16,409 nt of DNA from Bacillota bacterium (GTDB taxonomy: Bacteria; Bacillota; Bacilli; Alicyclobacillales; SLC66), in assembly GCA_021846145.1 (NCBI GenBank), contig JAJZCJ010000043.1, positions 1 to 16,409 of the forward strand, read 5' to 3'. Under the pieces are notes generated by a model that worked only from the letters and a program-made list of their open reading frames with translations, searched no databases and was not told the origin of the DNA. Made by a program: the position numbers and the translations under genes. Positions 1-7,351 of the stretch are shown one piece after another (position 1 is the first letter of the stretch; each line of letters opens with the position of its first letter).

Positions 1-289
1 CCTTACCCAGCCGGTTGATCAGTTCTGCCAGGCTTGGTTCAGCTTCTTTTCGCCATTGCGCCAACACATTCCCCGTGTGACTTGCAATGAGGCTGACCGA
101 CGCACCTGCAGTCAAATATTTACCTGTATCCGTGTTTGCGCTTTGGACTTCAAAATCATGACCGTCGTGTTTAATACACCCGATACGCAATCCGCGTGTC
201 GCAAACACATCCACCAACCGTGTGATTAACGTGGTTTTCCCCGTGTTTTTCAATCCAGCAAATGAGATGAGTGGTACAGATGACTTCAC
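1..289 (-). CDS. mobB: MobB, molybdopterin-guanine dinucleotide biosynthesis adapter (partial, 3' end outside window)
   Basis: The minus-strand frame is open from a GTG at 289 to the window edge, giving the first 96 residues. It begins MKSSVPLISFAGLKNTGKTT, a P-loop (GLKNTGKTT, residues 12-20) near the N-terminus, and continues with the KHDGH motif (about residues 45-49) typical of MobB. MobB is a small GTP-binding protein that assists MobA in attaching GMP to molybdopterin. The GTG overlaps the TGA stop of the preceding MoeA-like gene (GTGA), so translation is probably coupled. The C-terminal part is outside the window, so fusion to another domain cannot be excluded. Confidence 0.88.
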   Translation of the reverse strand, partial: MKSSVPLISFAGLKNTGKTTLITRLVDVFATRGLRIGCIKHDGHDFEVQSANTDTGKYLTAGASVSLIASHTGNVLAQWRKEAEPSLAELINRLGK

Positions 290-1266
290 TTGAGTAGTCC
301 GCCATAACCAAGCGCTGCCACATCTTGTGGGGTCATACGAGCACCGGCCAACAAACGCGGAAGTATCACGTCAAATGAGGTCAAATCATCATACAATACG
401 CCTCCAGGCAATCCCACAATCGTTACGTCTGTACGATAAGCAAGCATCAACATCGAGCCTGGCAACATGGGTAACCCATAAGTCACTACTTCATGCGCCA
501 CACTGCGAATTGCCGACGGCGTGCGATCATCTGGATCGACAGACATTCCGCCTGTCACTAATACCAAATTCACACCGCGATCCACCCAATCAAGAATCGC
601 GCTTGCGATCGCTGCCATTTCATCGCCCACGATCGTCTGTCCTACCCAAGTAACAGGATATACACTTAGCTTGTCTTGCAATAACGGCCCGAATTTATCC
701 TCAATTAGGCCACTGTATACCTCACTACCCGTTGTGACCACGCCTACGCGAACATCTTGATAGGGAAGTACCTCCAATATCGGCACATCCGCTTTTGCCA
801 AATCCGTAAATTCACGAAGTTTTTGCTCCTTGGCCAAGAGCGGGATCACGCGTGCTACGCCAATCGTCTCACCCGAAGTAACCGGCACATAGGAACCCTT
901 TGTCGCAAGCAACAGTTCCCCACCTGCGTTGAGCGCAGCCACACGCTTTTCACTCACCCGTAAAACACCAGCATACTTGGCTTTCAACGCTACTTTTCCT
1001 TCGTGCGCTTCTGCCATCATCAGGCTTTCGTGCAGTAACGCTTCAGCCATCAATTGCGCAGCCTCATCCTCATGAACTTCGTCTATTTCAGGTTCCAGCA
1101 CGTATAAGTTCGCTTTGCCAATGGACAGCAATGGCTCAATGTCTTCCCGCTGAATCACATGTCCTTTTTTGAACAAACGCCCCTTGAATTCACCCGGTAT
1201 AATTTGCGTCACATCATGTGCTAGCACCATTCCAATCGCCTCTGCAACAGGTACCTCGCGCTTCAC
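286..1266 (-). CDS. MoeA-like molybdopterin-binding protein (MoCF_biosynth domain)
   Basis: This 326-residue protein has the molybdopterin-binding fold of the MogA/MoaB/MoeA group in its C-terminal half: VVTTGSE at about residues 176-182 and TGGMSVDPDDRTP at 238-250, followed by a PGG segment (287-289). It is shorter than canonical MoeA (about 400 residues) and its N-terminal half does not obviously match the MoeA domains, so it resembles the 'MoeA-like' subgroup whose precise reaction is not established. Molybdate insertion or molybdopterin handling is inferred from its place between mobA and mobB. The start is GTG at 1266 and shares one base with the mobA stop (TAGTG); the stop overlaps the mobB start. 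No true moeA is visible in the window. Confidence 0.85.
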   Translation of the reverse strand: MKREVPVAEAIGMVLAHDVTQIIPGEFKGRLFKKGHVIQREDIEPLLSIGKANLYVLEPEIDEVHEDEAAQLMAEALLHESLMMAEAHEGKVALKAKYAGVLRVSEKRVAALNAGGELLLATKGSYVPVTSGETIGVARVIPLLAKEQKLREFTDLAKADVPILEVLPYQDVRVGVVTTGSEVYSGLIEDKFGPLLQDKLSVYPVTWVGQTIVGDEMAAIASAILDWVDRGVNLVLVTGGMSVDPDDRTPSAIRSVAHEVVTYGLPMLPGSMLMLAYRTDVTIVGLPGGVLYDDLTSFDVILPRLLAGARMTPQDVAALGYGGLLK

Positions 1267-1895
1267 TATTCACAGCCTCCTCCCAAACGAGTACACACCT
1301 CTTCATATTGTGCCTGCGTATTCATCATCATGAAACTGACTCCTTCCGGATCTGCCAATTGCCACTCCCCTTCCGTGATATAGCGAACACGCAAATTGGC
1401 CAATAAATCCATCACCCGCCGGTTACCTTGGTCGAGTAATTCACTGATCTCCTTGCGCACCGAATGATGGTATAAGCCTATTAGAGGATACACTTGATCG
1501 CGCTGTTGCATGATAAATGCGCGTATTTCCGTATTCTCGTGGCGTGTCTGCTCACATAACGAAGCCATGAACACTAGCAATGATCGCTTGATCATAGGCG
1601 CATCAGCAGGTACCACAAAGCCCCACTCATGGCGCATGTGAGAAAATCCCACTTCCATTCCTGCTAGTGGACCTTCACCTGTTCGCAAATCATGCACCAC
1701 TCCTGCCACTGGTAGCGCTGTTGTTGCGAGCACTGACTGCTCCGCTCGCCGTATCACCCAGATGTCATCAGCAACCGTAGCCAGCGTCTTCACGACACGA
1801 ACATAACAAGGCGTTCCAGCGACAGATAGCAACGCTTTGTCCATGCCCATGCGACGTCCGTAACCACCAGCCAGCACAATGCCACTATAACTCAA
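1266..1895 (-). CDS. mobA: Molybdenum cofactor guanylyltransferase MobA
   Basis: MobA transfers GMP from GTP to molybdopterin to make the guanine dinucleotide cofactor used by DMSO-reductase-family enzymes. The 209-residue protein has the nucleotidyltransferase signature LAGGYGRRMGMDKALL (residues 8-23) and a VPADAP motif (95-100) at the place of the metal-binding acidic site. The length fits the family (about 190-210). The start is TTG at 1895, overlapping the TGA stop of the upstream cyclo-ligase gene (TTGA), which implies translational coupling. The motif would also fit a related MobA-like transferase, but the neighbouring mobB and MoeA-like genes make MobA the best reading. Confidence 0.9.
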   Translation of the reverse strand: MSYSGIVLAGGYGRRMGMDKALLSVAGTPCYVRVVKTLATVADDIWVIRRAEQSVLATTALPVAGVVHDLRTGEGPLAGMEVGFSHMRHEWGFVVPADAPMIKRSLLVFMASLCEQTRHENTEIRAFIMQQRDQVYPLIGLYHHSVRKEISELLDQGNRRVMDLLANLRVRYITEGEWQLADPEGVSFMMMNTQAQYEEVCTRLGGGCE

Positions 1896-2473
1896 AATTC
1901 CATCACCCTGGTAGGCGTGACAATCCCATCTATTTTCCGGTCAACGGGTGTCACGGGCAAGTCCGCGAACACCTGCCAATCATAGGCGACTGCGAGCAGG
2001 TATGGGCGGCTACTCTCATTTCCCAAAAAACGATCATAATAGCCCCCACCGTAGCCAATTCTTGCCCCATTCTCGCTAAAAGCGAGCCCTGGCATGATAA
2101 TCAAGTCAATCTCATCAAGCCTCATGATGGGCGCATCACCTCTAGGCTCTAAAATGCCAAACACACCCGCCACCAAGGGATCATCTTGTAAAAAACGCAC
2201 CGCCTGCATGCGTTTCGTTTGCCGATTCACCCTTGGCACACCTACTTGCTTGCCTGAGGCAAGCGCCGCCATTAGCAAGTCATCCAAATTCACTTCTTGT
2301 GGCATCGCCATATACAGCAATATACTAGTGGCGCGTTGGTACACGGATTGCGCCAAAATAGTTGCGATAATTTGCTTGTCCCACGATTGTTTTTGCGCAG
2401 GTTCTAGCGTCTGTCGCTGGCTTTGCATGTGCCTGCGAATTTCCTGTTTTGCTTCCCAGATTGAGAATTCCAA
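1892..2473 (-). CDS. 5-formyltetrahydrofolate cyclo-ligase (MTHFS)
   Basis: This enzyme uses ATP to convert 5-formyl-THF to 5,10-methenyl-THF and returns the inactive storage folate to one-carbon metabolism. The 193-residue protein carries the family signature GARIGYGGGYYDRF (136-149), LLYMAMPQEVN (52-62) and DLIIMPGLAF (123-132), with basic residues RRHMQSQR near the N-terminus. Translation probably starts at TTG 2473; an ATT one codon upstream lies nearer the usual distance from the AGAGG motif, and the nearby ATG is out of frame. It is the first gene of the minus-strand operon leading into mobA. The coupling of a folate enzyme to molybdenum cofactor genes is discussed under findings. Confidence 0.93.
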   Translation of the reverse strand: MEFSIWEAKQEIRRHMQSQRQTLEPAQKQSWDKQIIATILAQSVYQRATSILLYMAMPQEVNLDDLLMAALASGKQVGVPRVNRQTKRMQAVRFLQDDPLVAGVFGILEPRGDAPIMRLDEIDLIIMPGLAFSENGARIGYGGGYYDRFLGNESSRPYLLAVAYDWQVFADLPVTPVDRKIDGIVTPTRVMEF

Positions 2474-2538
2474 AATGCCATCGCCTCTTCTCGCATCTTA
2501 CATGAAGCGTACACTACTTTACGAACAAAACGAAGAGA

Positions 2539-2575
2539 TATGATACACTAAAGTGAGAAATTCTACATGAAGGGA
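2539..2575 (+). promoter_or_regulatory. Putative ydiF promoter -10 and ribosome binding site
   Basis: TATGAT at 2539-2544 matches the -10 consensus in five of six bases. The only -35-like hexamer is TTTACG at 2518-2523, with a short 15-base spacer, so that half is weak. AAGGGA at 2570-2575 lies five bases before the ATG at 2581 and is the ribosome binding site. The region 2474-2580 must also hold the promoter of the divergent folate/molybdenum operon, but no convincing -10/-35 pair was seen on the minus strand. Confidence 0.4.
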
Positions 2576-2580
2576 ATCAA

Positions 2581-4473
2581 ATGAACTTACTACGCATACA
2601 AAACTTATTTGTTGCATATAGCGCAAATCCCATTCTTGAGGACATTGATATGGAAATTCAAGCGGGTGAACGTGCCGCACTAGTGGGACACAATGGATCA
2701 GGCAAGTCTACGCTGCTACGCACCATCACAGGTGAATTGATCCCCGATCAGGGAGCGATCATCAAAGCAAACCAAGTGCGTCTAGGTTACCTCGCACAAA
2801 TGCCCCCTCTACACGACAACCAGACCATCTGGCAAGCGGCACGTGCGGTATTTTCAGATGTCGATGAATTGGAACGCAGATGGCAAGATGCGGCTTTTGC
2901 GCTCGCTCACTCAGACGCGACTCATACCACTACGCTGGCTGACAAATACGCGCGTGCAGAGCAAACATTTTTTGCTGCTGGCGGCTATGAAATTGACAGT
3001 CGCGTCCGCAAAGTACTTGCTGGCATGGGATTTCCTGCCCCCCAATTTGAACAAAAAATTGCCACACTCAGCGGCGGGCAAAAAACCCGCTTACACTTGG
3101 CAAAACTGCTGCTTGAAGAACCAGATTTGCTGTTATTGGACGAACCGACCAACCACCTCGATCTAGATACGGTGGAATGGTTAGAAGATTATCTGATGCG
3201 CTATCAAGGTGCCGTGCTCGTGGTATCCCATGATCGCTTCTTTCTCGATCGCATCGCGCAAGTGACGTATGAACTTGCACGCGGCCAAATTACGCGCTAC
3301 TCAGGTAACTACAGCAGTTATCTGGATCTTAAAGAACAACAAGAAGCGCAAGCATTAACAGCTTATGAACGCCAGCAAGAAGAGATCACTCGCATGGAAA
3401 CGTTCGTCAACAAAAATATCGCTCGTGCCACGACGACTAGCCGCGCGCAGAGTCGGAGAAAAGCGCTAGAGAAGATGGAGAGACTGTCTGCGCCTACAAA
3501 AGATAAGCACTCACACTTCGCTTTTACCGTTGATGAACAAAGCGGCAAAGCGGTACTAGAGTTAAAGCAGGTAACGATCATACGCAGTGGTCAGACGCTT
3601 TTTCCCGCCCTTAGTTTGCAGGTGTGGCGCGGTGAAAAAATCGCCATCACCGGTGCCAATGGCATCGGCAAATCCTCCCTGTTACGCGCCATTATTGAAC
3701 AAACAGCGGATCAAGGCAGCATTTCCTTTGGCAATCACGTCAAAATCGCTTCGTTTGAGCAAGAGTTTGCCTTTACAGACCCAGCGCGCACCGTGATCGA
3801 AGAACTATGGGATGCTTATCCACAAAAAACAGAGACAGAGATACGCACGCGATTAGGCCATCTGCTTTTTACTGGGGATGAGGTATTTAAGCAAGTGAAA
3901 AGCTTAAGTGGAGGCGAACGCAATCGGTTGCAACTTGCCATTTTGTCTTGGTCAGACGCCAACTTGCTTATTTTTGACGAACCCACCAATCACTTGGACA
4001 TACCCGCCAAAGAAGTACTCGAAAAGGCACTCAAAGAGTATACGGGAACGCTGCTGTTCGTATCCCATGATCGGTTCTTTATCAACCGTTTGGCAGACCG
4101 CATGGTGCATATGACAGCCGATAGTATCCAACTGATTGACGGAAATTATCAGACCTTTTTACAAATAAGAGAACAAAACCGCGTGGACACCACTGACGCC
4201 ACGCCCTATCCACTTTCCATCGCAGAACAGGCGCATCAGCAACGCAAGCAAGAACGTAGTGAGGCTCGCAAAAAACAAACGAGACTCCAGCGTCTAGAGC
4301 AAGAAATTCACACCCTAGAGGACAAAAAACAACAACTCGAAGCCGCGCTTTCCACCCCTGATTTATACGAAGACAGGGAACACGCCGCACAGGTGCAGGA
4401 TCAATTTCACACGGTCACCCGTGCCCTAGAAGGATTGTATGAAGCGTGGATGGTTGACGCGGAGATCGAGTAA
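2581..4473 (+). CDS. ydiF: ABC-F family ATPase, YdiF-type
   Basis: ABC-F proteins are soluble tandem ABC ATPases that bind the ribosomal E site and help translation; they have no membrane domain. In this 630-residue protein, domain 1 has Walker A GHNGSGKS (36-43), signature LSGGQ (163-167), Walker B LLLLDE (183-188) and switch His217. A charged linker follows (about 250-310, the P-site tRNA interaction motif region). Domain 2 has Walker A GANGIGKS (358-365), LSGGE (442-446) and LLIFDE (462-467). Residues 548-590 form a charged coiled coil like the C-terminal extension of YdiF and Uup/YfmR. Its convergent position next to tsaD is the B. subtilis ydiE/ydiF arrangement, which favours YdiF. The substrate and regulation of this subfamily are not well established. 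Confidence 0.92.
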   Translation: MNLLRIQNLFVAYSANPILEDIDMEIQAGERAALVGHNGSGKSTLLRTITGELIPDQGAIIKANQVRLGYLAQMPPLHDNQTIWQAARAVFSDVDELERRWQDAAFALAHSDATHTTTLADKYARAEQTFFAAGGYEIDSRVRKVLAGMGFPAPQFEQKIATLSGGQKTRLHLAKLLLEEPDLLLLDEPTNHLDLDTVEWLEDYLMRYQGAVLVVSHDRFFLDRIAQVTYELARGQITRYSGNYSSYLDLKEQQEAQALTAYERQQEEITRMETFVNKNIARATTTSRAQSRRKALEKMERLSAPTKDKHSHFAFTVDEQSGKAVLELKQVTIIRSGQTLFPALSLQVWRGEKIAITGANGIGKSSLLRAIIEQTADQGSISFGNHVKIASFEQEFAFTDPARTVIEELWDAYPQKTETEIRTRLGHLLFTGDEVFKQVKSLSGGERNRLQLAILSWSDANLLIFDEPTNHLDIPAKEVLEKALKEYTGTLLFVSHDRFFINRLADRMVHMTADSIQLIDGNYQTFLQIREQNRVDTTDATPYPLSIAEQAHQQRKQERSEARKKQTRLQRLEQEIHTLEDKKQQLEAALSTPDLYEDREHAAQVQDQFHTVTRALEGLYEAWMVDAEIE

Positions 4474-4487
4474 TCCACTGCTTTTCA

Positions 4488-4537
4488 ACAAGTTATCCAC
4501 AGATTTTGTGGATAACTTGTGCAGTAATAGTGGATAA
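4488..4537. promoter_or_regulatory. DnaA-box cluster in the ydiF-tsaD convergent intergenic region
   Basis: Two perfect DnaA boxes, TTATCCACA at 4493-4501 and its reverse complement at 4507-4515, sit inside a perfect 14-bp inverted repeat (4488-4501 and 4507-4520, five-base spacer). A third minus-oriented box, AGTGGATAA at 4529-4537, has one mismatch to TTATNCACA. Neither strand has a T-run after the palindrome, so it is a poor Rho-independent terminator. The location between gcp (tsaD) and ydiF matches, to my recollection, one of the B. subtilis DnaA-box clusters outside oriC. Titration of DnaA or local regulation is inferred. Confidence 0.8.
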
Positions 4538-4568
4538 CCCTGTGTGTAGCACCACGCGCCGCCAATCC

Positions 4569-5636
4569 TCACCACGCTTCGAGCGCTAGGTTAGCCAGCG
4601 CAGTAAGCGACAAGTCCGCCAGCTTTCCTTGCCGATAGCGAGGATAGGCCGCCGCACCAATCATCGCCGCATTATCGGTACATAACCACAGTGCTGGCAC
4701 CACCACGCGCACGCCAATCAACTGGCAAACTTCTTGGATACGCTGGCGCAACAGCGCATTAGCTGCCACGCCTCCGGCCAACACCAATGTCTGCATCCCC
4801 GTCTGTTGCAGCGCCAGTTGCGCCTTTTCCACCAGCGCCTCGACCACAGCCGCTTGAAAGCTAGCCGCCACGTTTTCCAGATTAATCGCTTCACCGGATT
4901 TTTTCCGGCGATCCAAATACAACATCACACTAGACTTTAGCCCACTAAAACTAAAATCCAGACTGCCTTCTGGCATTTTCGCACGCGGAAACTCAATCGC
5001 TAACGGATCGCCATTTTCCGCCGCTTTTTGAATCACAGGTCCCCCCGGATAACCAAGTGACAACGCACGCGCGATCTTGTCAAACGCTTCCCCAGCCGCA
5101 TCATCCCTTGTTTTCCCTAATCGAGTCATACCACCTTGCTCATCCACCTGGACTAGTTCAGTGTGCCCGCCCGAGACAATGAGTGCCAGATAAGGTGGCT
5201 CCACACTTTCCGTTAACGCAGACGCGTACATGTGCCCAGCAAGATGATGAACGCCAATCATTGGCAGCCCCGTCACTTGAGCTAGTGATTTAGCCGCTGT
5301 GACGCCAACAAAAAGTGCTCCGATCAACCCCGGCGCATACGTGACTGCAATCGCCTGCAAATCATTTAGCGTCATCTTCGCCTCATGTAACGCTTGATCA
5401 ACCACACGGGTAATCACTTCCACATGTACCCTTGAAGCCACTTCCGGCACTACTCCCCCAAATAGTTGATGAGTGGCGATTTGCGACGCGACGACAGAAC
5501 TTATCACTTGTTTCCCATCCCGAACGATAGCCGCAGCAGTCTCATCACAACTAGATTCGATCGCCAGAATGTTCACCGGTTGACCAGATTGCAGATCGCG
5601 GGCATACCTCGCTTTGGCCACTTCGTTATAACGCAT
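4569..5636 (-). CDS. tsaD: tRNA N6-adenosine threonylcarbamoyltransferase TsaD
   Basis: TsaD (Gcp, B. subtilis YdiE) transfers the threonylcarbamoyl group to A37 of ANN-decoding tRNAs, working with TsaB and TsaE. The protein has the ASKHA-fold start NILAIESSCDET (22-33), the metal-binding HHLAGH motif (130-135; H131 and H135), SGGHTELV, the DDAAGEAFDKIAR motif, FSFSGLK, and CTDNAAMIG near the C-terminus. I chose the ATG at 5636 because AGGAGG lies six bases upstream; the frame stays open to 5732, but that would overlap rimI by over 100 bases without a better ribosome binding site. The result is 355 residues, with about 20 more N-terminal residues than usual. It overlaps the rimI stop by 11 bases. 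Confidence 0.95.
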   Translation of the reverse strand: MRYNEVAKARYARDLQSGQPVNILAIESSCDETAAAIVRDGKQVISSVVASQIATHQLFGGVVPEVASRVHVEVITRVVDQALHEAKMTLNDLQAIAVTYAPGLIGALFVGVTAAKSLAQVTGLPMIGVHHLAGHMYASALTESVEPPYLALIVSGGHTELVQVDEQGGMTRLGKTRDDAAGEAFDKIARALSLGYPGGPVIQKAAENGDPLAIEFPRAKMPEGSLDFSFSGLKSSVMLYLDRRKKSGEAINLENVAASFQAAVVEALVEKAQLALQQTGMQTLVLAGGVAANALLRQRIQEVCQLIGVRVVVPALWLCTDNAAMIGAAAYPRYRQGKLADLSLTALANLALEAW

Positions 5637-6120
5637 CATCCACCTCCTCTTGTTCGGGAATATCCGCCCACATAATGATTGCATCTTCTCGATTATCCGT
5701 GTAATACCCCTTGCGAAGACCCGCTTCCACAAATCCCAATTTGTGATATAAATTTTTGGCTGAAAAGTTAGACACCCGCACCTCCAGCGTCATCTTGCGC
5801 GCCCCTTCAGTAGAGGCCACTGCCATCATAAACCGCAGCAATCGCTCACCCAGTCTTCTCCCGCGATAAAGGGGAGAAACGGCAATATTCGTCACGTGAG
5901 CCTCATCAATGATAATCCACATACCGCCATAGCCGATGATCTCATCACCTAGTTGCATGACAAGATAGCGGGCAAAGTGATTGTCCGTAAGTTCACCTGT
6001 AAAAGCATTACGCGACCATGGTGCCGTAAATGAAACTTTTTCCAGCGCCATAATTTGATCCAAATCTTTAAGCGTCATGCGTCGGAAAGTCACTTGATCC
6101 ATCGACTCCACCGGCTCCAT
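5626..6120 (-). CDS. rimI: Ribosomal protein S18-alanine N-acetyltransferase RimI
   Basis: A GNAT-fold acetyltransferase of up to 164 residues. It has the family N-terminus FRRMTLKDLDQIMALE, SFTAPWSRNAF, the acetyl-CoA loop RGRRLGERLL (about 86-95), and the closing NLYHKLGFVEAG and YYTDNREDAIIM segments. RimI acetylates the N-terminal alanine of ribosomal protein S18, and in many bacteria it lies within the t6A gene group, as here. The start is uncertain: AAGGAG abuts the ATG at 6120, sits nine bases before a GTG at 6111, and family alignment favours the ATG at 6102. The gene overlaps the end of tsaB and, with AGGAGG inside its last codons, supplies the tsaD ribosome binding site. Confidence 0.92.
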   Translation of the reverse strand: MEPVESMDQVTFRRMTLKDLDQIMALEKVSFTAPWSRNAFTGELTDNHFARYLVMQLGDEIIGYGGMWIIIDEAHVTNIAVSPLYRGRRLGERLLRFMMAVASTEGARKMTLEVRVSNFSAKNLYHKLGFVEAGLRKGYYTDNREDAIIMWADIPEQEEVDDAL

Positions 6121-6877
6121 CTCCTTGCGTTTCAGACATTCGTCGTGCCTGCGCCTCTACCATTTGCACATAGTTAGGCACGAGTTCATGAGCAGCATCC
6201 ACGATATTTGACATCGCTACTAATGCAGGTTGCTCTTGCATCTTCTTTCGTCCAAGTTGCAATAGCAAATCTCCCGTTAGCAGCGTTCTCTTCTCATATA
6301 CGCTGATGCGTCCGCCATCACCTGCTTGTTGCAATAAATCCGCAATCGCCAGCGCCGCATTGCCTAATAGCAAAATCTTCTCATCTACCTGCATGATCGT
6401 TTCTAAATCTTTTACCAATTGCAAAAAATCCCTGCGCCCATCAGGCAACACGCGTTCCCAGCGCTCACCAATTGGATCGACGCGAAAAGCCGCACTATAT
6501 GCCGCCTGCCTACGCGCATCCCATGCCACGACGATCAGCCCCTGATGCGCCCGCGCCGCGAACGCCGCTGCCTCCAATGAAGACACCGTCAACACCGGAA
6601 TGGCAAGCGTATAAGCAAACGTTTTGGCGGCTGTCACGGCAATCCGAACCCCCGTATACGAACCCGGCCCAATTCCCACGATGATCGCACCTAAATCTTT
6701 AAGCGCTAGATTTACTGCTGCCAACATTTCGTCGAGCAGCGGGTGAAATAATGTGGCATGCATTTTCGGAACCACACTTGTCCACGACGCGATCAATTCC
6801 CCTTGATCGCGTCCAAGCGCCAAGCTCAGTTGGTCTGTTGATGTGTCCATTGCCAAGATAACCATCGGTCGATCCAC
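6068..6877 (-). CDS. tsaB: tRNA threonylcarbamoyladenosine biosynthesis protein TsaB
   Basis: TsaB is the ASKHA-fold partner of TsaD and scaffolds the t6A complex without catalysing the transfer itself. The protein starts VILAMDTSTDQLSLAL, keeps the family motif GIGPGSYTGVRIA (about residues 68-80), and continues with the expected AAKTFAYTLAIPVLTVSSLEA helix region; it lacks the HHxxxH motif of TsaD. GTG at 6877 has GGAAG ten bases upstream; the ATG at 6865 is an alternative that removes four residues and fits the family start better. At about 265-269 residues it is somewhat longer than the usual 220-240 because of a C-terminal tail which overlaps rimI. It overlaps tsaE by about 40-50 bases. 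Confidence 0.92.
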   Translation of the reverse strand: MDRPMVILAMDTSTDQLSLALGRDQGELIASWTSVVPKMHATLFHPLLDEMLAAVNLALKDLGAIIVGIGPGSYTGVRIAVTAAKTFAYTLAIPVLTVSSLEAAAFAARAHQGLIVVAWDARRQAAYSAAFRVDPIGERWERVLPDGRRDFLQLVKDLETIMQVDEKILLLGNAALAIADLLQQAGDGGRISVYEKRTLLTGDLLLQLGRKKMQEQPALVAMSNIVDAAHELVPNYVQMVEAQARRMSETQGDGAGGVDGSSDFPTHDA

Positions 6878-7350
6878 TCTTTTAACACTTCCATCGATAA
6901 TTTTCCATACGCGACTAGTTCAACGTGACGAGCTTCAGGTTCCTCCACCTTATGTATTGCCAATTCCAAGCGATCCTCAGGCAACCACGCCTGAATCCAC
7001 TTCGACCATTCAATTGCACATACTCCATTGCCGTATAAATACTCGTCAAAGAGATCCATTTCCATCGGTGCCTGCGCAGCTAACCGATATAAATCCATAT
7101 GATACAACGGCACCCGGCCTTCCGTATACTCTGCCACCAGCGTGAATGTGGGACTTTGCGTCACCACCTGTAGGCCAAGTCCTTGTGCCATCCCTGATAC
7201 TAATGTTGTCTTGCCTGCACCAAGCGGACCATTTAGACACAGCACCTGTCCGCGTCTTGCCACCTCACCGCCAAAACGGCCAAAGAGGAGCGTCTCCTGT
7301 GCGCCACTTAGTAGCAAATTATACTCGTTACTTACGGGCGTTTCATTCAT
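6826..7350 (-). CDS. tsaE: tRNA threonylcarbamoyladenosine biosynthesis ATPase TsaE
   Basis: TsaE is the P-loop ATPase that resets the TsaB-TsaD complex during t6A synthesis. The sequence has Walker A GPLGAGKTT (residues 41-49 from the chosen start), the QSPTFTLV segment, the YHMDLYRL motif and the AIEWSKW motif, all in family order. The frame is open to 7425, but I place the start at ATG 7350, one base after the thiL stop (7352-7354), because family members begin around here and GGCGGA lies eight bases upstream. That gives 174 residues; the C-terminal extension of about 20 residues relative to typical TsaE lies in the overlap with tsaB. Confidence 0.92.
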   Translation of the reverse strand: MNETPVSNEYNLLLSGAQETLLFGRFGGEVARRGQVLCLNGPLGAGKTTLVSGMAQGLGLQVVTQSPTFTLVAEYTEGRVPLYHMDLYRLAAQAPMEMDLFDEYLYGNGVCAIEWSKWIQAWLPEDRLELAIHKVEEPEARHVELVAYGKLSMEVLKEWIDRWLSWQWTHQQTN

Positions 7351-7351
7351 G

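Noticed and set aside
327..653. 108-codon plus-strand open frame opposite the MoeA-like gene
   Set aside because: Antisense shadow of a conserved protein; no ribosome binding site or motif.
2094..2543. 149-codon plus-strand open frame opposite the folate cyclo-ligase
   Set aside because: It is antisense to a clear MTHFS gene, with composition of a shadow frame (runs of Ser, Cys, Arg) and no recognisable family.
4082..4390. 102-codon minus-strand open frame inside ydiF
   Set aside because: Opposite the conserved ABC-F coding sequence; its residues look random.
4488..4520. Rho-independent terminator between ydiF and tsaD
   Set aside because: The stem is perfect, but neither strand is followed by a T-run and the arms are exact DnaA boxes, so the DnaA explanation is better.
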